Made by a program: the position numbers and the translations under genes
Notes under the pieces: generated by a model
Databases searched by the model: none
Told to the model about the DNA's origin: nothing
What the model saw: only the letters and a program-made list of their open reading frames with translations
In this document: positions 25,401 through 40,400 of the stretch, piece by piece
Numbering within the stretch: position 1 is the first letter of the stretch
Layout of the letters: each line of letters starts with the position of its first letter
DNA from: Strigops habroptila
Taxonomy: Eukaryota > Chordata > Aves > Psittaciformes > Psittacidae
Reading direction: 5' to 3'
DNA: 64,000 nucleotides
Assembly: GCF_004027225.2 (NCBI RefSeq)
Contig: NC_044277.2
Span: forward strand, 67,914,400-67,978,399

Positions 25401-28400
25401 ACTGTTTCAATCCTATTATCACATGCAAATATTTTACACCCTCCATAGTACCATTTATTCAAGATGAGGCAGCACAGTGGTAGAAGGATGTTCAGTGAAC
25501 AGTGATGCTGTTTGATTCTTGTAAAGAGATGGCTAAACTCCTGGCTAAACCTGACTCCATCCCAGTTAAATCTTCTTCTCCATCCCCCAGTAACTCCCAC
25601 TCAGTCTGCCCCCTCCATCTCTCCCCTCACCATCCCAATACTCCTTGATGTCTTCTACATTGCCCAGCTATTATTGTTGCAAAGAGCAGTGGAGGTTATG
25701 GCTGGTTCCACGCTACACAGGCTGGCTGGATAAGCAGACTGAGGGGAGAAGAGCTACTGTAACATTCACGTGGGCTTCTCTTCTATCCACTTAGTCACAA
25801 AACTAATTTTATCGGAATTTTAAGGAACTGAATTATTAAGACTGTTTCCCTGATAAATGAAATAAGAATTGATAGACTAACAGCATGACTGCAACAGTCA
25901 AGTCTCCCAGGAAATCAGAATAGTACAATACCTATAAGCCTTCAGTAACAGCAATTCACTACCCCCTCTTCCACCCATCACTGCCAGCAATAGCTGAGAA
26001 GTGTTAGAAAAATATTCTGCCCTCTCTAACCAAGTCAATGCACTTTTTATCTCAGAGATATATCCTCATACTATATTAGCAGAATGAGATTCCAAGACAA
26101 CGAGTTTATTTACAAGATTTATACATCATCCTGAGTTTTTTCCCTGCATTCTATTTCTCCTTATTTCCATCATTGTTAGCCCAAAGCATTCCAGATTTTG
26201 GCAGTGGAAAAACTTTACCAACTCCAAAGTAGACTAATCCAGTATTCTTCTGCTTCTGGCAGAACTGAAAAACATTACAACTGAATGCAGCTGTAAATGT
26301 ACTCTGGCCATTCCTTTGGTCTAGAATTAAAGGCAAGTGTAAGGATCATTTTACACCCGTATCAGGTGATGGTGAGCTCTCCTGTGACAAAGAATTTCCA
26401 TTTCTCCCTGGCTAAGAAACTAATTCTCAGCAAGCACAATAGCTGTGGAATACACTGTTTTCCCAATGCTGCTGAAATACCTCTCCCAATTGCTCTCTTG
26501 CTGTTCCATTATACCCTCCCAAAAAAACCCTAATGCATATAGCTTCAAGAGACAGTCAATAACGAGATCTAGTGTTTCCACATTGTCCTCAACCATGATT
26601 TAATTCACAGGTTCCAAGTTGTTCTCCCCCTGCAGACACCTGTACTATACACCACTCTGAAATAAAGTACTAGAAAAAAGTAAGTCTTTGAGTGTGTATA
26701 AACATATATACGATCATAAATCTCAGCTTCCAATTCCAATCAATGCAAGAATAAAGACTTCTACCAGGTAGCTGCAGTGCGAAAGCCCAACAGTTCTCCT
26801 CCTCCCATTCCCCCCTTAACATTCTGATTCAGAGTACACACACAGTGTGTGTGTGTGCACATGTATTTCAGTATGGAGGTAAGCCTTCCAGCTTTGCTTC
26901 TCCAGGGAAAAAGGCTATCATTATTCTTGGAGATTAATTTTCATAACCAGGCCAGTATTAACTAAACTAGAGCTGCTACTAACTGAAAGGAAACATTATT
27001 CAAAACTCTATTTCACCTGCATGCTTTAACAGAAAGATAACACAGATTTTAAGAACTGAATTTTTCAGCAACAGCCCAGCTAAGAGAAGCATTATTTTCC
27101 CTAAAAGTTTTCATCTTTCCTCAGCTGGGGCTCTTGGGGCCTCCTGCTCCATGAAGTGGCCTACTAGTCTTTGAACTACTTTTAAGAACCAGGAGTACCT
27201 GATGTTATAAACTATCTGAATTGAATTTTTTGAAGTAAATTCCCCAGGTTGTCTATACTTAAGACACTGGTGTGTGGCATTTTTCATCTATAAAATTCGG
27301 TTTAGAGTCCTACTGAACAGTATTTCTGCCCTCTACATTTAGTCTTAGTTGAAGAGATATGAAACCTGCTAACTTCCATGATCTCCTACTTACACGATTA
27401 ACAGAGCTTACTTAACAAGGGCACATTGGAGAGCTGCTGGTTAAACAAAAAGACATCACTACCACGACGTGTTAAAACTACCTGTTGGCTCATGTTTGTC
27501 TATTTACTTCTACCTTTATCAAGAACTGCAGATGGAGAATTTATAATTAACGGGAAAGCCAAACGTGACCTTCAGATCATCAATATCTATTTGAAAAAAG
27601 CATATACCATAAAATATGTCTGAAATGGTCACAATAAACCTTGTGACTGGTTTAGTATTACCACTACATAAGAACACCATGAATTTAAACTAGGGAAACA
27701 AAATAATTTTGGTGCCTGATTAAAGAAGCTCAACTATGAACTCATTCACTTGGTTTTGGACGAACTCAGAGAATTTTGCTTTGACAACAGAATTATTAAA
27801 ACTGAAAACTACCTTTATTTCAGTCATGAGAGATTCATATAAATTCTTCAATGTTGTTCTATTTCCAGTGATTTATTTTTTTTTTTACCCATAACTGAGG
27901 GACTTAGCAATAGATGAAATACATCTATTCATGTATTTCAAGCTCTCCATATCAAAAAAACCCCAAACCAACATGCAAAGTGCACTGTCCTTACACATCA
28001 CAAAACGTCAACACATTCTAAAACTAGAATATTTCACCCTAAATACATTTTTTTAAAAAACACAAACAGGTTTTGTCATAAAAATATCACTTAGACTTAC
28101 TAATTTAGTTAGCACCAGGTAACATTTCTTCCAGTAAGAGCTTTACTGGAAGTAAAATTAAAATACAACTAGTAACAAAAAGGTACTTTATTATTTCATT
28201 AATAGGCTCTGAAAATATTTGCCACCTCAGACTACCACAGAAGCTGATGAATTTTTTCCTATGCGTACGTGAGGACAGAGGTAAATAGGAGCACTCTGCC
28301 CAAGATCTCCCGTAACTGCACTGGATGGAAATTTTCTTTAAATGCTGTCTCATAAAAACCTAGTTTTCCTCCACTGGTAGACTGTTTCCTTGCTGTGCAC

Positions 28401-31400
28401 ATTCAAATTCTTCAAAAAGGTATCAGCCCTGTCTACAAATGCATGAGTGCTACCATATTCTACACCAGATTTCACACAAATCACTTTTCTGTCTAACGCT
28501 ATGCTGGTTCTAAGTGGAGACATCAAAACTATGTAATTGAGATAGTTGTTTCAGCAAAGCTGAGAGAAAAAGTGAGCTGATATTCTAGCCATTTCTCTTC
28601 TTTCTTCTATCAGAGATTCCTAGAAGCACTTCTGATCAGTCCTTCCACCCAACCAGCCAAATTATGACCAGAAATGAAGAAACAAAATCTAACTCCCAGT
28701 ATAGGTAATAGTAAAGAGTAACCTGAGTGTAGTGCTGCCTCTTAACTTGAGGCTTGTTAGACCAAAAAAATTATAAGGATTCTAGATCCTAATGATGGCA
28801 GAAAAATTTTCCAAGTATAACTTTTGGCTATCAGCCTAACACCACAGGCTTTAACTAGGGCACAGATTAAAGAGAACACTAAGGAGAACAGCACCTGAGT
28901 TTAACACAATTACCTTTTAATACACCTGGGCTTATTTTCCTGCTAAAGGAAACTACCAGAAGCCATTAGCTAAAGCAACAGATTTCTAATCAGTTTGTTT
29001 GTGCAGGTCACCTCAAATTGTGGAGCAAAGCTTTGCAATAGCTTCCCTTCCTTTTTGCTTTCCATCCACGACATTGTTTCTTTTCTGAAACTAGATTATG
29101 TTTCCTTTGTAACTCTCAAAACTGCATGTGAAAGCCCAATGATTAGTCTGTGTAGTTACTACCTGTCATTCCAGCGTAGTCTTACATTCCTATTTAGAGT
29201 TCACAGTTGCTTTGACAAATAACAATTCCAAAAGCAAGTTTCTAGTTGTGGGAGGGATACAAGCAGGGTTTACAGTTTTGCTGACTTTGTATTCACAATA
29301 CAGATTTAAAAAGTATGTTCTTAAAATTTAATAGGTCTAGTGACACAAACATCAAAATTTAAAAAGTCTAAACAGCAACAATAATACGAGGGAAGTTAAA
29401 GCTTGCAGAAAAGGTGTAGCCTTAACTTGAACAGCATTGCTACTACTGACATAAAAACGTGCAGTTTCGGTATTTCTTACATCTACTTGTGGCTTTTTTT
29501 TTTTCCCTTCCAACAAACATCTGATCAAAGGGAACATCTGCTGCAGAAAGCAAAGTCACCTGCCAATCTACAGCTGACCTTCAAAAACTTAAAAAGCTCT
29601 AGATAAAGCACTGATTATTGCTTTTCATTTCCCATCATCTCAGATGTTTGCACAAAAAATGAATCCATTACATACCTGCAAAACTTGCTCTTCTGAGGAT
29701 GACACAAACAGATCCATTTGTTTTGGTTAACAGTATGAAGTTTTTGGCCTGCAACAGCCAGGAATATTCTGTCTAAAAGTCTTACAAACAACAGCAAGTC
29801 CTACCTAGAGAAGACCAGTATCTTCTCTCAGTATTTTTATAACAAGGAATTAAAAAGGTACCTCAAGGGTTATCAAAGTACCTAGTATCTTGTACTTCTC
29901 TCCCTCCCCCTTCACAAATAGAAAGCAATGAGTAAGTTGCAGTGTGAAGGTTAAAAAAAACCCCACCCTTCACAAATAATAAGTGTAATCAGTAAAAGGT
30001 TTTACAAATACAAAATAGTAACATTTTTATTACCCTGTATCAAAGCCAGAGCATCTTCAGTGTGACATGTGATGCTTTAAAATATGATGAACTGAAGCAA
30101 AAGGTTATCCTTATTTTACAAAGATGAGCAAAGTAGAACACGACTAATCTGTTAGAAAAGCCAGATTTATACTCAAGTGTCCGGTAATTCAATTTAGAAA
30201 GGGTAAGACCTCAAGTGTTTATGTTGCTCTGAATGACAACAGAGTTCTGAAGTCTAATACTCTTTCAGGTACAAACTGAATAACTGTACTATGGCCCCGT
30301 GGCAGCTGAGGCTGCAGTTAAACCACAATTAAAAAAAGGATATTTATTGCTCAAGTATAGAGAGGTTATAAACTTGTTGAAAGGAATGCGGCAAATTAGC
30401 AGTATTGCCATAAAAATGGGTGCAGCACAAAGGAACAAAATGCATTGACCCCTTGACTTTGCTGTGTTTGAGGTAAGGGCTGCTGTTCTCCACTTGAGTC
30501 CACCAAATTACTTCTACAAAACATGACCTTTACAACTGTATCTCCTACCACTGAAAAAAAATTGCTCACAGAAGCAAAAGAACCAGCACATTTAAAAGAC
30601 AGGTTAGCAACCTGTAAGCATGCTTAGCAAGCCTACTTCTATTGCAGATAAAAGATGCAACCTGCATCTCATTTTAAGCACCCTCTCACATCCTTTAACT
30701 TCTAGCCTAATAAACCTTAAGAAGGTAAGTATTACAGTGAATGCTTAATTGTCCCTATCATCTGCAGGTAGATAATCCAAACTACTGACCTTACTGATGT
30801 TTTGATGGTTTGGGGTTTTCTTGGTGGGGGTTATGTTTTGTGGGGGTTTTGTGTGTGTGTGTCTGCGCATTTTTCTAAAAAGACAGAAATACCCCAGTGA
30901 CTATATTCACTAAAGGACCTGCACTGTGCAACTTGACTTTAAGATGAATAGGGAATTTACTCTACACAAAGCATCTCAAATAGTTAGTCAAAGCCAACCT
31001 ATGAGCAAGGGCTTTGACCCAAGCTACACAAATCTAAGCACAGAGGCCTGTTTCTGAATCATACTCCATTTCATACAGGGTAGGATGGGGAGAACTAGAA
31101 GGAAGAGAACCCATCCATTAGAGAACTTAGCCTACATTGCTCTCCTAATGGTTGAGTGACATACACCTCTCCAAAAAAAGTGAAAGTTACTTGCAATTGG
31201 CCCACAAAAGAAAGGAAATAATTCTAGCAAAGGCTCTCCTCCCTTTTTTATTATCAAGGGATCCAAAGTTATGCTCCTATCAGTCCAAGAATATCTGTAT
31301 CCATTCAAACACCTCTTTTAGTAGAGGACATATACTTCCTGAACTGGAAGCACTGTCAAACCAGCTTCAACTTTTGAAGATCTAATACTAATACTGAACA

Positions 31401-34400
31401 GAAATTAATGTGAATGTTCATAACACCAAGAGACCATACAACATGGCCTGTTTGGTATCACTGCTTACAGAGAGTCTTTTGCTGCCAAGCATGTATCAGG
31501 AGATCTTAAACACTTAAAACAGTCCTTACGAGTACACATGAACCTTATTTCCCACTTGCTAGTATTTCCCAGCTACCAGTTCTGTAATCACTGCACTCTT
31601 AGCAGCAGACAAAGCACAGCTCAGTTCTAACTCAAGATTAATTTGAGTTACTGTGGTGCTGCCGTATTTAGGGAGTTTTAAATCACCTACAGTGCTGCAA
31701 ACTCTGCCCCATAGCAAAAAGCAGTATAGAATTCATGCTACAAATCACCTTCCTCAACTTTAACCAAAGATCAGCAAAATAGTTTAGCTGCTCAGCTGCA
31801 AGGTTACAACAAAATGAATCCCAATTATTTTAAGTGGACTTGAAAAAGTATGAAGCATGACTGAACCTATTACCCTAGGCTCATCTGGCACTGAAAGAAA
31901 GAAGCTGGCATACAAAGGCAAGTGTAAGGGATCTAAAGGAAAAACACAGCAAGAAAAGCACTACACCCTGTGACAATATGAAGGCCATGGTGGGAGGAAA
32001 CAACAGGTACCGGTATCGATCCAGTCTTGCACCAAGAAACAAAATCCAAACACAAGAGGCCTGTCATAGCACTGCCATCCCCAAATTCTTTGCTTAACAT
32101 TTTTGTCTGTGTTTGAAACCATTAACCTGGAACAGTGGAAAAAACAAAATAGAAGCCTTTGTCTCAAGAGCTACAGACTAGGATGACTAAATGCTTGCTG
32201 TTTACCCATAAAATCCCATGACAAAATTAAACCCTTTAGGAAGACAAGTCAAGCTATATTGAGCTATAAAGTGCACGGAACATAATAATATTCTCTCAAC
32301 ATGCTAAGAAACCACAATTATAACCAGATGTGAGAGTGTAAGGATATGAATATCATTTATACAGCTGTAGAAAATCAGGAATGCAAGACGGCTACATCAA
32401 TAAAAGTGTCTTAATTAAATGCAAGCTGCTGAAACACAGCAGGCCTCCCAGAGTAGCATTTCCTTCATAAAAATTCAGATTTACTAACAAGATGCTCACC
32501 AATTTAAAGTGGCAAGTTGATAGAAACACTATGCAAGAAATTGGGTCATCCAGTATATGCTAAGCGTAGTGATGCTCCATTTTTCCGTAACATCAAAATG
32601 AAGGTGAGAAGAGGCTGTCTTGTTTTTTTAAAGGCCATATGATCCCCTGCCCACCCTCATTAATAAGTCATTTAAGACTTCAAACTATTAAAGCTTTTAT
32701 TTGAAATTTAGTATGTCTGTTTACTCTGTTATCAATGACATTGTGGAAAAGCCAAAAGCAAAGCAACAGGAAAAAACAGTAAATCGAGTACTTTTGTTAT
32801 TCATGTCATCCCTGTATTTTTAAGGCTATGTTAATTCCAGAATGTCTACAGGCAGTATCAAAAGAAGATGAGCACACCTGGATATTCATTTATGTATACC
32901 TAATCCTCTGTTCCTGCATAACAAGAAGGTCCTTTCATCAGCCTTCAGCAAGATCAACAGATCAACACTTCTGTTCAAAAACTAGGGGGCAGGCAGGGGG
33001 AAGGTGACACAACGAAGAAGCACAAGGGGAAGAGTCAGCCAAAGCAGTAGAAAACAGGATATCAGTCCTCAGGGTTTTGAGAAAAAGAGTGTTCCTACAA
33101 AAATCTTTCTGCAAAAATTTCCATTTTCTCTAATAGAATGACATCTACCTATAAATCCCATACAAGTTTGAAATAAAGCTAGAGTACAGTGAGCCTTAAA
33201 TATTTATACTACTTTAAAACTTTAAGTGAAGTGAAAATACTCTTTAGGACAATCCTAAAATTGAGGAGGGCTCTAAATGGGCATAACAGCAATTAAAAAA
33301 CACATTTTCCCTGTTACCTACTTAAAATGTAAAATAAATGTGCATTAATAAAGTGAAAGTTCTTTATTGTGCTTGTGAAGGACAACTTCTACATCCATCA
33401 CTTCTCACTTCTGATGTTCATGTAAACCCAATAGCTAGAGTGTAAGTTACAAAGTGAAAGTCTGAAAACATCTTGTTTTCACAGCTCTTTCCTTTTGGTA
33501 ATGGCAGCTTCAATGCAAGTGACAGCCAAACTTCTGCATTTGGAATTTCAAATGATCTAGCTGAAAGGACTCGAGTTTTAGGAACAACCATGTGAAAGTT
33601 TTAATCTTCGAGGAAAAAAAAAAAACAGGAATGACACTGGATAAACACTTATCCATCTTGGGCATGAACTCAGTAATGTTTGTGAGAATATAGATGAAAA
33701 TAGCAGAGGTTTGGTATGAGTAGTTAGAGAATTCCTCCTGTTCCGTTTTCAAAAACAACAGACAATACAAGATTTTGATTCTTAAATTTATTTTTAGCAG
33801 GATGTGTGTACTAATGGATGGTGACATCATTAGAAGATAGGTCCATGTCCACCACCTGCAACAGAAGCTAGACAGATGTTAAAGAAAACAATTTAAGAGT
33901 TAAAGATGACACTACTTACCTAGAGCAGACTTAAGTCACCTACTAAGCAGTACAGTTAGTTTTTGATGCAGACATAATAGCTCATATTTATCTGTTTCCA
34001 AAATTTTCTGTCAAGATTTAACGCATACATTACCTTGATTTTGATGGGAATCATGCACTTCTGTTTAGAAACAACTGTTAGAGAAACTTATTATTAAAAA
34101 AATACCCATGGAAAGATTCATGGTTATTCAAAGGTACTTACCTGTACATTTTTTTCTGCAGAAGATAATAGGTCTGCAAATTTAGGTCTAAAGCTCCCAT
34201 CTGAAGTTTAAAGTTAGCAAGAATTCTCTGGGAATTCAAATTCTAATATTGTTAAACCAGATCAACAGCAGGTAACATTTCTAGGTTCCACTAAGAATAT
34301 AACCACTTATTTCTTACCATACCTGGGTATTTGACAAATAGGTAGGATCTCAGCAACGTACTTACAGATTAGCAATATTAATTCAGAAAGAAATGAAGAC

Positions 34401-37400
34401 TTGATACAACCCAGAGACCATTTTATACTAAATCTAAAATGTCAATTGCCAGAAGTCTAACAAATGAAACAAGCTTTTCTAGAACAAATTAATTTCACCA
34501 GAAATTAAATTTATAACAGCAAAACCTAAGGAGAGAGAGTTCAGGAAACAAAGTCTCAACGAATTAGCTGACAGGCCCTTTCCCAGTGCTATTTTAAATA
34601 AAATGCTAAGAATCAAGGTGCAATCTGAGGTATGGTATTTTCTAAGACTGTAAAAACAGAGTCCTTGCTTCAGAAAATAAATGCATCTGGCTACAGGTAT
34701 TTTGTATTTACATCAGAAGATAGCAATTTCTTAAACATAATAAAGAAAACTAAGTCAGCTGGCCCTACAGACAGTATCATGAAGACATCCTGATCTTATA
34801 CTTCAAAACTTTGGAATGTTTATCAGCCTGAATTTCCCAAACCAAAAGGAACTTCTGCTAGTGAGCATAAAACCATTTATCTTAACACAAGTTTAGAAAC
34901 TTGATTTCAAGGTTCTTGTTCTTTCTTGGTTCATAGTTCCTTATTAGTACCGTGGGTGACACCATTTTGGTTAATAGTTCTTTATTAATAACCTGCATTT
35001 ATAACCACACTGATTAGCCTAAAAACATTCTTGCAGTTTACCTCAACATCCTAGAACTTCACCTGTTTAAAACAGACTGCCACAGGCACTGAAGACTATC
35101 TCCTGCTTTCTAAAGACACACCTCTAAAAACAGTCCAAACAGGGAAGTGTGCTGTATTAGAATGAGATTCTTCAACAGTTCAAGTAATTCAGCCAAGAAA
35201 CCCAGCCTTAGGGACCATGACAGCCTCAGATTAAGCAATTGCTTCCTTTTAGAGTCTGAACTTTTTCATCTAGTAATACAGGAAAATTAATCCAGTTTGT
35301 ATTTGTTGAAAACCAAGACGGGTGGTATCTGTTCACATCTGCACTCCATTTGCTGTTTCTGATTAACTAAGCTCTCTTGTTTTTACACAAATATAAATCT
35401 GCCAGGAAAACTAAGTCACTACGTTTTGAGCAACTCACTATCACAGTGGGCTACTTAAATGGGGTCTAATTGCTGGGAATCATCTACAAAAAGAAGTGAG
35501 TGACAAGACAATCTGTACTACACTGGTACTGTAGAAGCCTGTCCTTCAAAGACATTAAACACACACACACACAGCAGAAAGGTAAGGCAGGTGATGAAAA
35601 GCTTGAGACTTCCTGTTCTTTAATCTTCCAGGTTCCATTTTGCAGTTGGACAGTTGCTGCTGCAATCAGCACTACCATGCATAACATCTACCTTACACAA
35701 TGTTGGTTGATACTCTTCCTACAGGATAAACACAGTGAAGCTGATAGGAAGAACCTTCATCAATTGCTTTTCTGTGAGGCATAGAGCAAAGGAAGGCAGT
35801 CAAGGAGTGAATAGTCCAGGAATGACACAACTGATCTGAATGATCACTTCGGATACATTATGAACAGCATTTTCCTGAACAAAGGCACCACAAAATCTGA
35901 ACTCAAGTTATGAAGTTACAAAAGCATAAAGAAACCACAGAGTTAAGAAAATGTTCTTGACAGGTCTATATGATGAAACCTGAGAATTAATTAACTTGTG
36001 CATTATGGGCGCTGCAAATGTTCAGCTATCTCCACTTGCAAAAGGGCACAGCTTCAGTTCTATTATGGTAATCTAAGTTTGTGCTGGATCCTATGTCTTA
36101 AAGCTGAGACAAGTGATTTGGGAAGCAATGGACATGAAATTATGGAACTATTTAGAATATGTGGGATGTTCAACAGGAGGCTTGACAGTATTATACAGTA
36201 GGAAAGGAAAAGAGATGACTGGTAATAGCGAAGAACAAACTAACTTAGGGGATCGTTCGCTAATAATGAGCTGTTCACCCCATGCCCTTCTTTTATCAAT
36301 GATTTGTTCTCTCCTGATGGTACTAGTGCTGCTAACCAGCTGTGCTAGAGGCTGTAGAAGCTAAAACTACATTTTACTGGGTTTAATGGATGCCCACGTC
36401 AGGTTAAAAAGTTGTGCTGAAATCAGTAATTAAATCCTTATCCTTTTAAAGTGACTTCACAAACCTACACCTAGCAGAAAAATCATTCTATTCATTAAAA
36501 GGATAGTATTAAACAATGTAATACATAACTAAGACTTACAACAACAAAAAGAACAATACAGATTTTACTCTATGAAGAATTTAAATTTGTACCTTTTAGG
36601 ATAAGACTTTATATCTGCACTACTAAAACTAAGCCTGTACGTACAATGAAGACTGAATAGGCTGAAAAAAACAGACACACACTGAGGCAACTACAGTTGT
36701 AACATTACCTAATGTTGAGCTGGTTTAAGATTTAGAACATAAGAACCTTGTTAATAATGTGCTGGAAGCAAAGACTTAACAGTGGCAATTAAATATTTAC
36801 TTTTGGAGAGAAAAGTTGTTTAAGCAAACTAAAAACATTTGCAAGAACAAGCTTTAGTGAAGAATGGACTAAAACAAAACATTACGCACTTCCAGCTTAT
36901 GTTCCTTCTCTGCAAGGAATTCTTTTTGACATCGGAGAAAGTCCGACAACATTCGAGTTAGCTGTTTTCTATCATCTATTTCAGCTGCCAACCTGCCATT
37001 GTAATCCGCCAGCAACATACATGCATCATCTACCATTTTGGAAAGTTGCTCTCCAGACTCCTTATCTAAAAAGCAAGCAGAGAAAAACAAGTAAAGCATG
37101 ATTTCATTATATACTGTTAAGATCTCAGAACAGCATTTCAGTTACTGGGACCCCAACCCTCACCTGTTATTCTGTCTAACAGGGACACATCTTGGACCTC
37201 TATAGGCAAAGAAGCTATTCTCTGATGAACTGCTGCATCCCCAGAGGCAGCGTTTTCTAGTTCTTGTAATGCTCTAATGAGATCTGTGGTCTGAAAGAAG
37301 CATGCAAGATTGAAAACTAGTTTAAATAAACAGATCCTAGTACAAAACAGTATTTCACAATAAGCTTATGGAATAAATTTGATGGTAATTTTAGCAACAT

Positions 37401-40400
37401 TTATGATGTCAGCATAGCAATATTTTATCCCCTCTCAGACTGAAAATAAAACAAAGCCAAGCCATTACTTCTCAGAACACTGCAGTGTTCCTACTTTTAA
37501 AGGTCACCTTCCTAAAATAGATTTTTCATTTAAATTATTGATGTAAGACTACTTCTAAGTCTTACTTTTGACATTAGTGATTGTTTTACAGTACCTTTCA
37601 TTTTACTATACATTTTTGACATTATTTTTCTTGTAGTTTTGCTTCACTACTGCATCAGACTAAATCAGTGCACTTCTTTTGGAAGTAGGGCTGATGTTCA
37701 TAGAAGCCCAGATGTCTGTTACAGAGAAACATACTACATAGTGATTATGTGAGGGCAGTCATTCCTTGCCATAACAAAAAGCCTTTCGAGATGGGGCAGT
37801 ACCATAAAAACCCCCACAAGAACTATAAAAGCCATAACAATGCAAGGTAGATAAGAACTTTCCTCAACCATCATGATTGCAACATTGAGAAATATTTTAC
37901 TGATAAATTGACAACAACCTTATTCTAATACATGTGTTACTTGTTACCACCCTGGAAAACAATGAGAACTTGAAATACTGTGGAAACTAATGCTAAAATC
38001 CTGCTGTGGACAAGGCTGGATATAGAGTTAATACATTCTATTTTACTGTTAAACTAACTTAGGTCACAGCATGCTCCACGTGTAACATGAAGTACTGTGA
38101 AGGAGTTTCAAGTCTAGTCACCCTTGCTCAGAAACCGTACCTCATTAAAAAGAAAAGCAGAGACCATTAAAAAACAAGAGTAACTGAGAAAATCTGTATC
38201 AAACCATATGCAAACACAGAATTTTACAAACATGCTTTTACCTGAGGAGGGTCAGTGGGAGAACTTCGAGGTGAACAGTTATTTTCATCAACTTTTATCT
38301 GTTCATACGTGCGCTTCCTCACCTTTCTGTCTCCATCTAAATGAAAACAAACAGAGCAGTCAGGGAAATAATATTCCAAAGAAAAGACTGAATCTTCATA
38401 CACACACAAAATACTTACACAAAGCTTGCCTAAGTTGTTCTAACACATCATTTTCATAAACAGACCTTTCTTCCCAGATAGAGAGCACTCGGCCAAGGTG
38501 TTTCTTACAACTCTCATCAGATTCACTGTTATGAGGAAAAAAGCAACAATCAGCACTAGGTGAAAGTATAGCACTGCTGTATCTTTCACAGAAGGACCGT
38601 GACATGCCTTAGCAATATCAAAGTATCAGAAGTCAATCTCAGAAAATAGCAAAATCACATTTTAAAGAAAATAAAGCAAAGACCAGTTCAATAAGTCTTA
38701 ACAAGCACAAAAAAAGGGCCAGCACCCAATTCTCTCTCTGTTTGCTTGCTTGACCCATGAATCTGTAGGTGTGTAGCCCTATTACACAAACACTCCAAAT
38801 AGGTTTGTGTTGCTTCAACAGCTGTGTACCATGTGAAAATACTTCTGTATCTACAGTCTAGCATCATCATACAACACGATGAATGGCTGCTGGGGAAAAA
38901 CAAATCATACACCACCAGTAATGAAACACACCAAACTGTTATAGCACATAAAAAACAGACTGAAGACAAGTCTTAATTTAAGACACAGCTAACAGCTTTC
39001 TAAGGCAAAAGGGACTGAATGCAGATGAATTTACTATGCAACTTCATCTGACATCATTAAGACTATACGAGATCAAAAGAACACTGAATAAATTAAATTA
39101 ACAAGACTTCCAAGTACAGAAATAGCACACAAGGACTAGCTGGGTCAGGAGAGATGCACTGAGGACTTCTCTAATACCCCTCAAATACAGTATGGTGAAG
39201 GACACTGCAGATAAGTTTACTGTACCTTGAAACATGCTTAAAAGCTTCCACTATTACCGGAGCAAAATCTTTTGTAAATTCTGGTCCTTTCCTTTTGCTG
39301 TTCTGTATGACATCGTTGGCCAAGTACAGGAATGTCAGCTTCCTATTTGGTTTTGCTAATAAAGAGAGTGATAAAAAAGAATAATTAGAAAACTTAGTTC
39401 CTCCAACTAATAGCTATTTATCCATATTTATGCTAAACACAAAACCCAGATCAAGTGTGTTTTTCCTATTCTCAATACTGCTTACAACATTTCACTCTGA
39501 TTCTGTATTTTAAAATGTGAGAAGACTTTGGTCACCCCATTGGCTTTTCTCTCCCTTTTACTGTAACTCTGCTCAGATTCTTCCTCCTTCACAATATGAC
39601 ACAAGTTCCCTCTAGCACCATCTCCAAAAATAAACAGAAAACAACATGATACTCTGAAGTGTTCTTCAGCCCCCAACTATTTTCACATGTTTTCCTGAGC
39701 CCTATGTGATTTGTCTGTTTGGTAGCCTTCATGGATTTCTTCCAAGTACTTTAGCTTCCCTTTAAGCCTACATTTCTTACACCAATGAAGTCTTTTGACA
39801 GGGAGCTTCACAGACCCACAATCACTCATGTGAAGAACCTCCTCCTTTCAGTTTGAATTTCAGTCCTATATATAACCACCCCTCATTCTCATATTTGAGC
39901 AAACTGAACAATCAGTCCCTAGTCAATCTCTCCATATCATTCTGATACTTCCCTCCCTTATCGCCTAATCATTAAAACACTCACGTGTGTGCAGCAGTAA
40001 TATTAAGAAAACATTTCCAAAAATCACTTTCAGGCTGCTGTAGTATCTCTCTTCTCCAAGCATCTCAAGCATTCTAGCCATTCCCATTAACGTCAAGTAA
40101 ATTACAAGCTTCAAATTTACGAGTTGCTTTTGAAATCTATTCCATATTTTAAACATTCCTACTCAGGTATTTTAATTTTCCACCACACTTCATCTAATCT
40201 TCATTAGCCTACAGGTTTCTCAGAGCTGCAACTCTTATTGTTACACTTCTAACCTTGTATTAACACCAGAAAACTTTCAAGCTCCATTACCAACCACACA
40301 GTCTCAGTATGTATGCTCTGACTTTAAAAAAAAAGATTTCCCTTAAAAGACAAGATTTAAGTTTTTCTGTCCTTCTGAGGAAAGCAGCACTGTGGTAAAG

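Larger units (their letters stand above)
10468..36889 (-). other. RPRD1A: RPRD1A intron 6 (26.4 kb)
   Basis: A single GT-AG intron, with donor GTGCGT at 36889-36884 and acceptor AG directly before exon 7. It is AT-rich, with scattered short open frames on both strands that show no domains, no codon bias and no splice context. Recognisable contents are one CR1 fragment, a G15 run, CA/GT tracts and an unexplained pyrimidine-rich block near 15 kb. No RNA gene was recognised. Confidence 0.9.
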
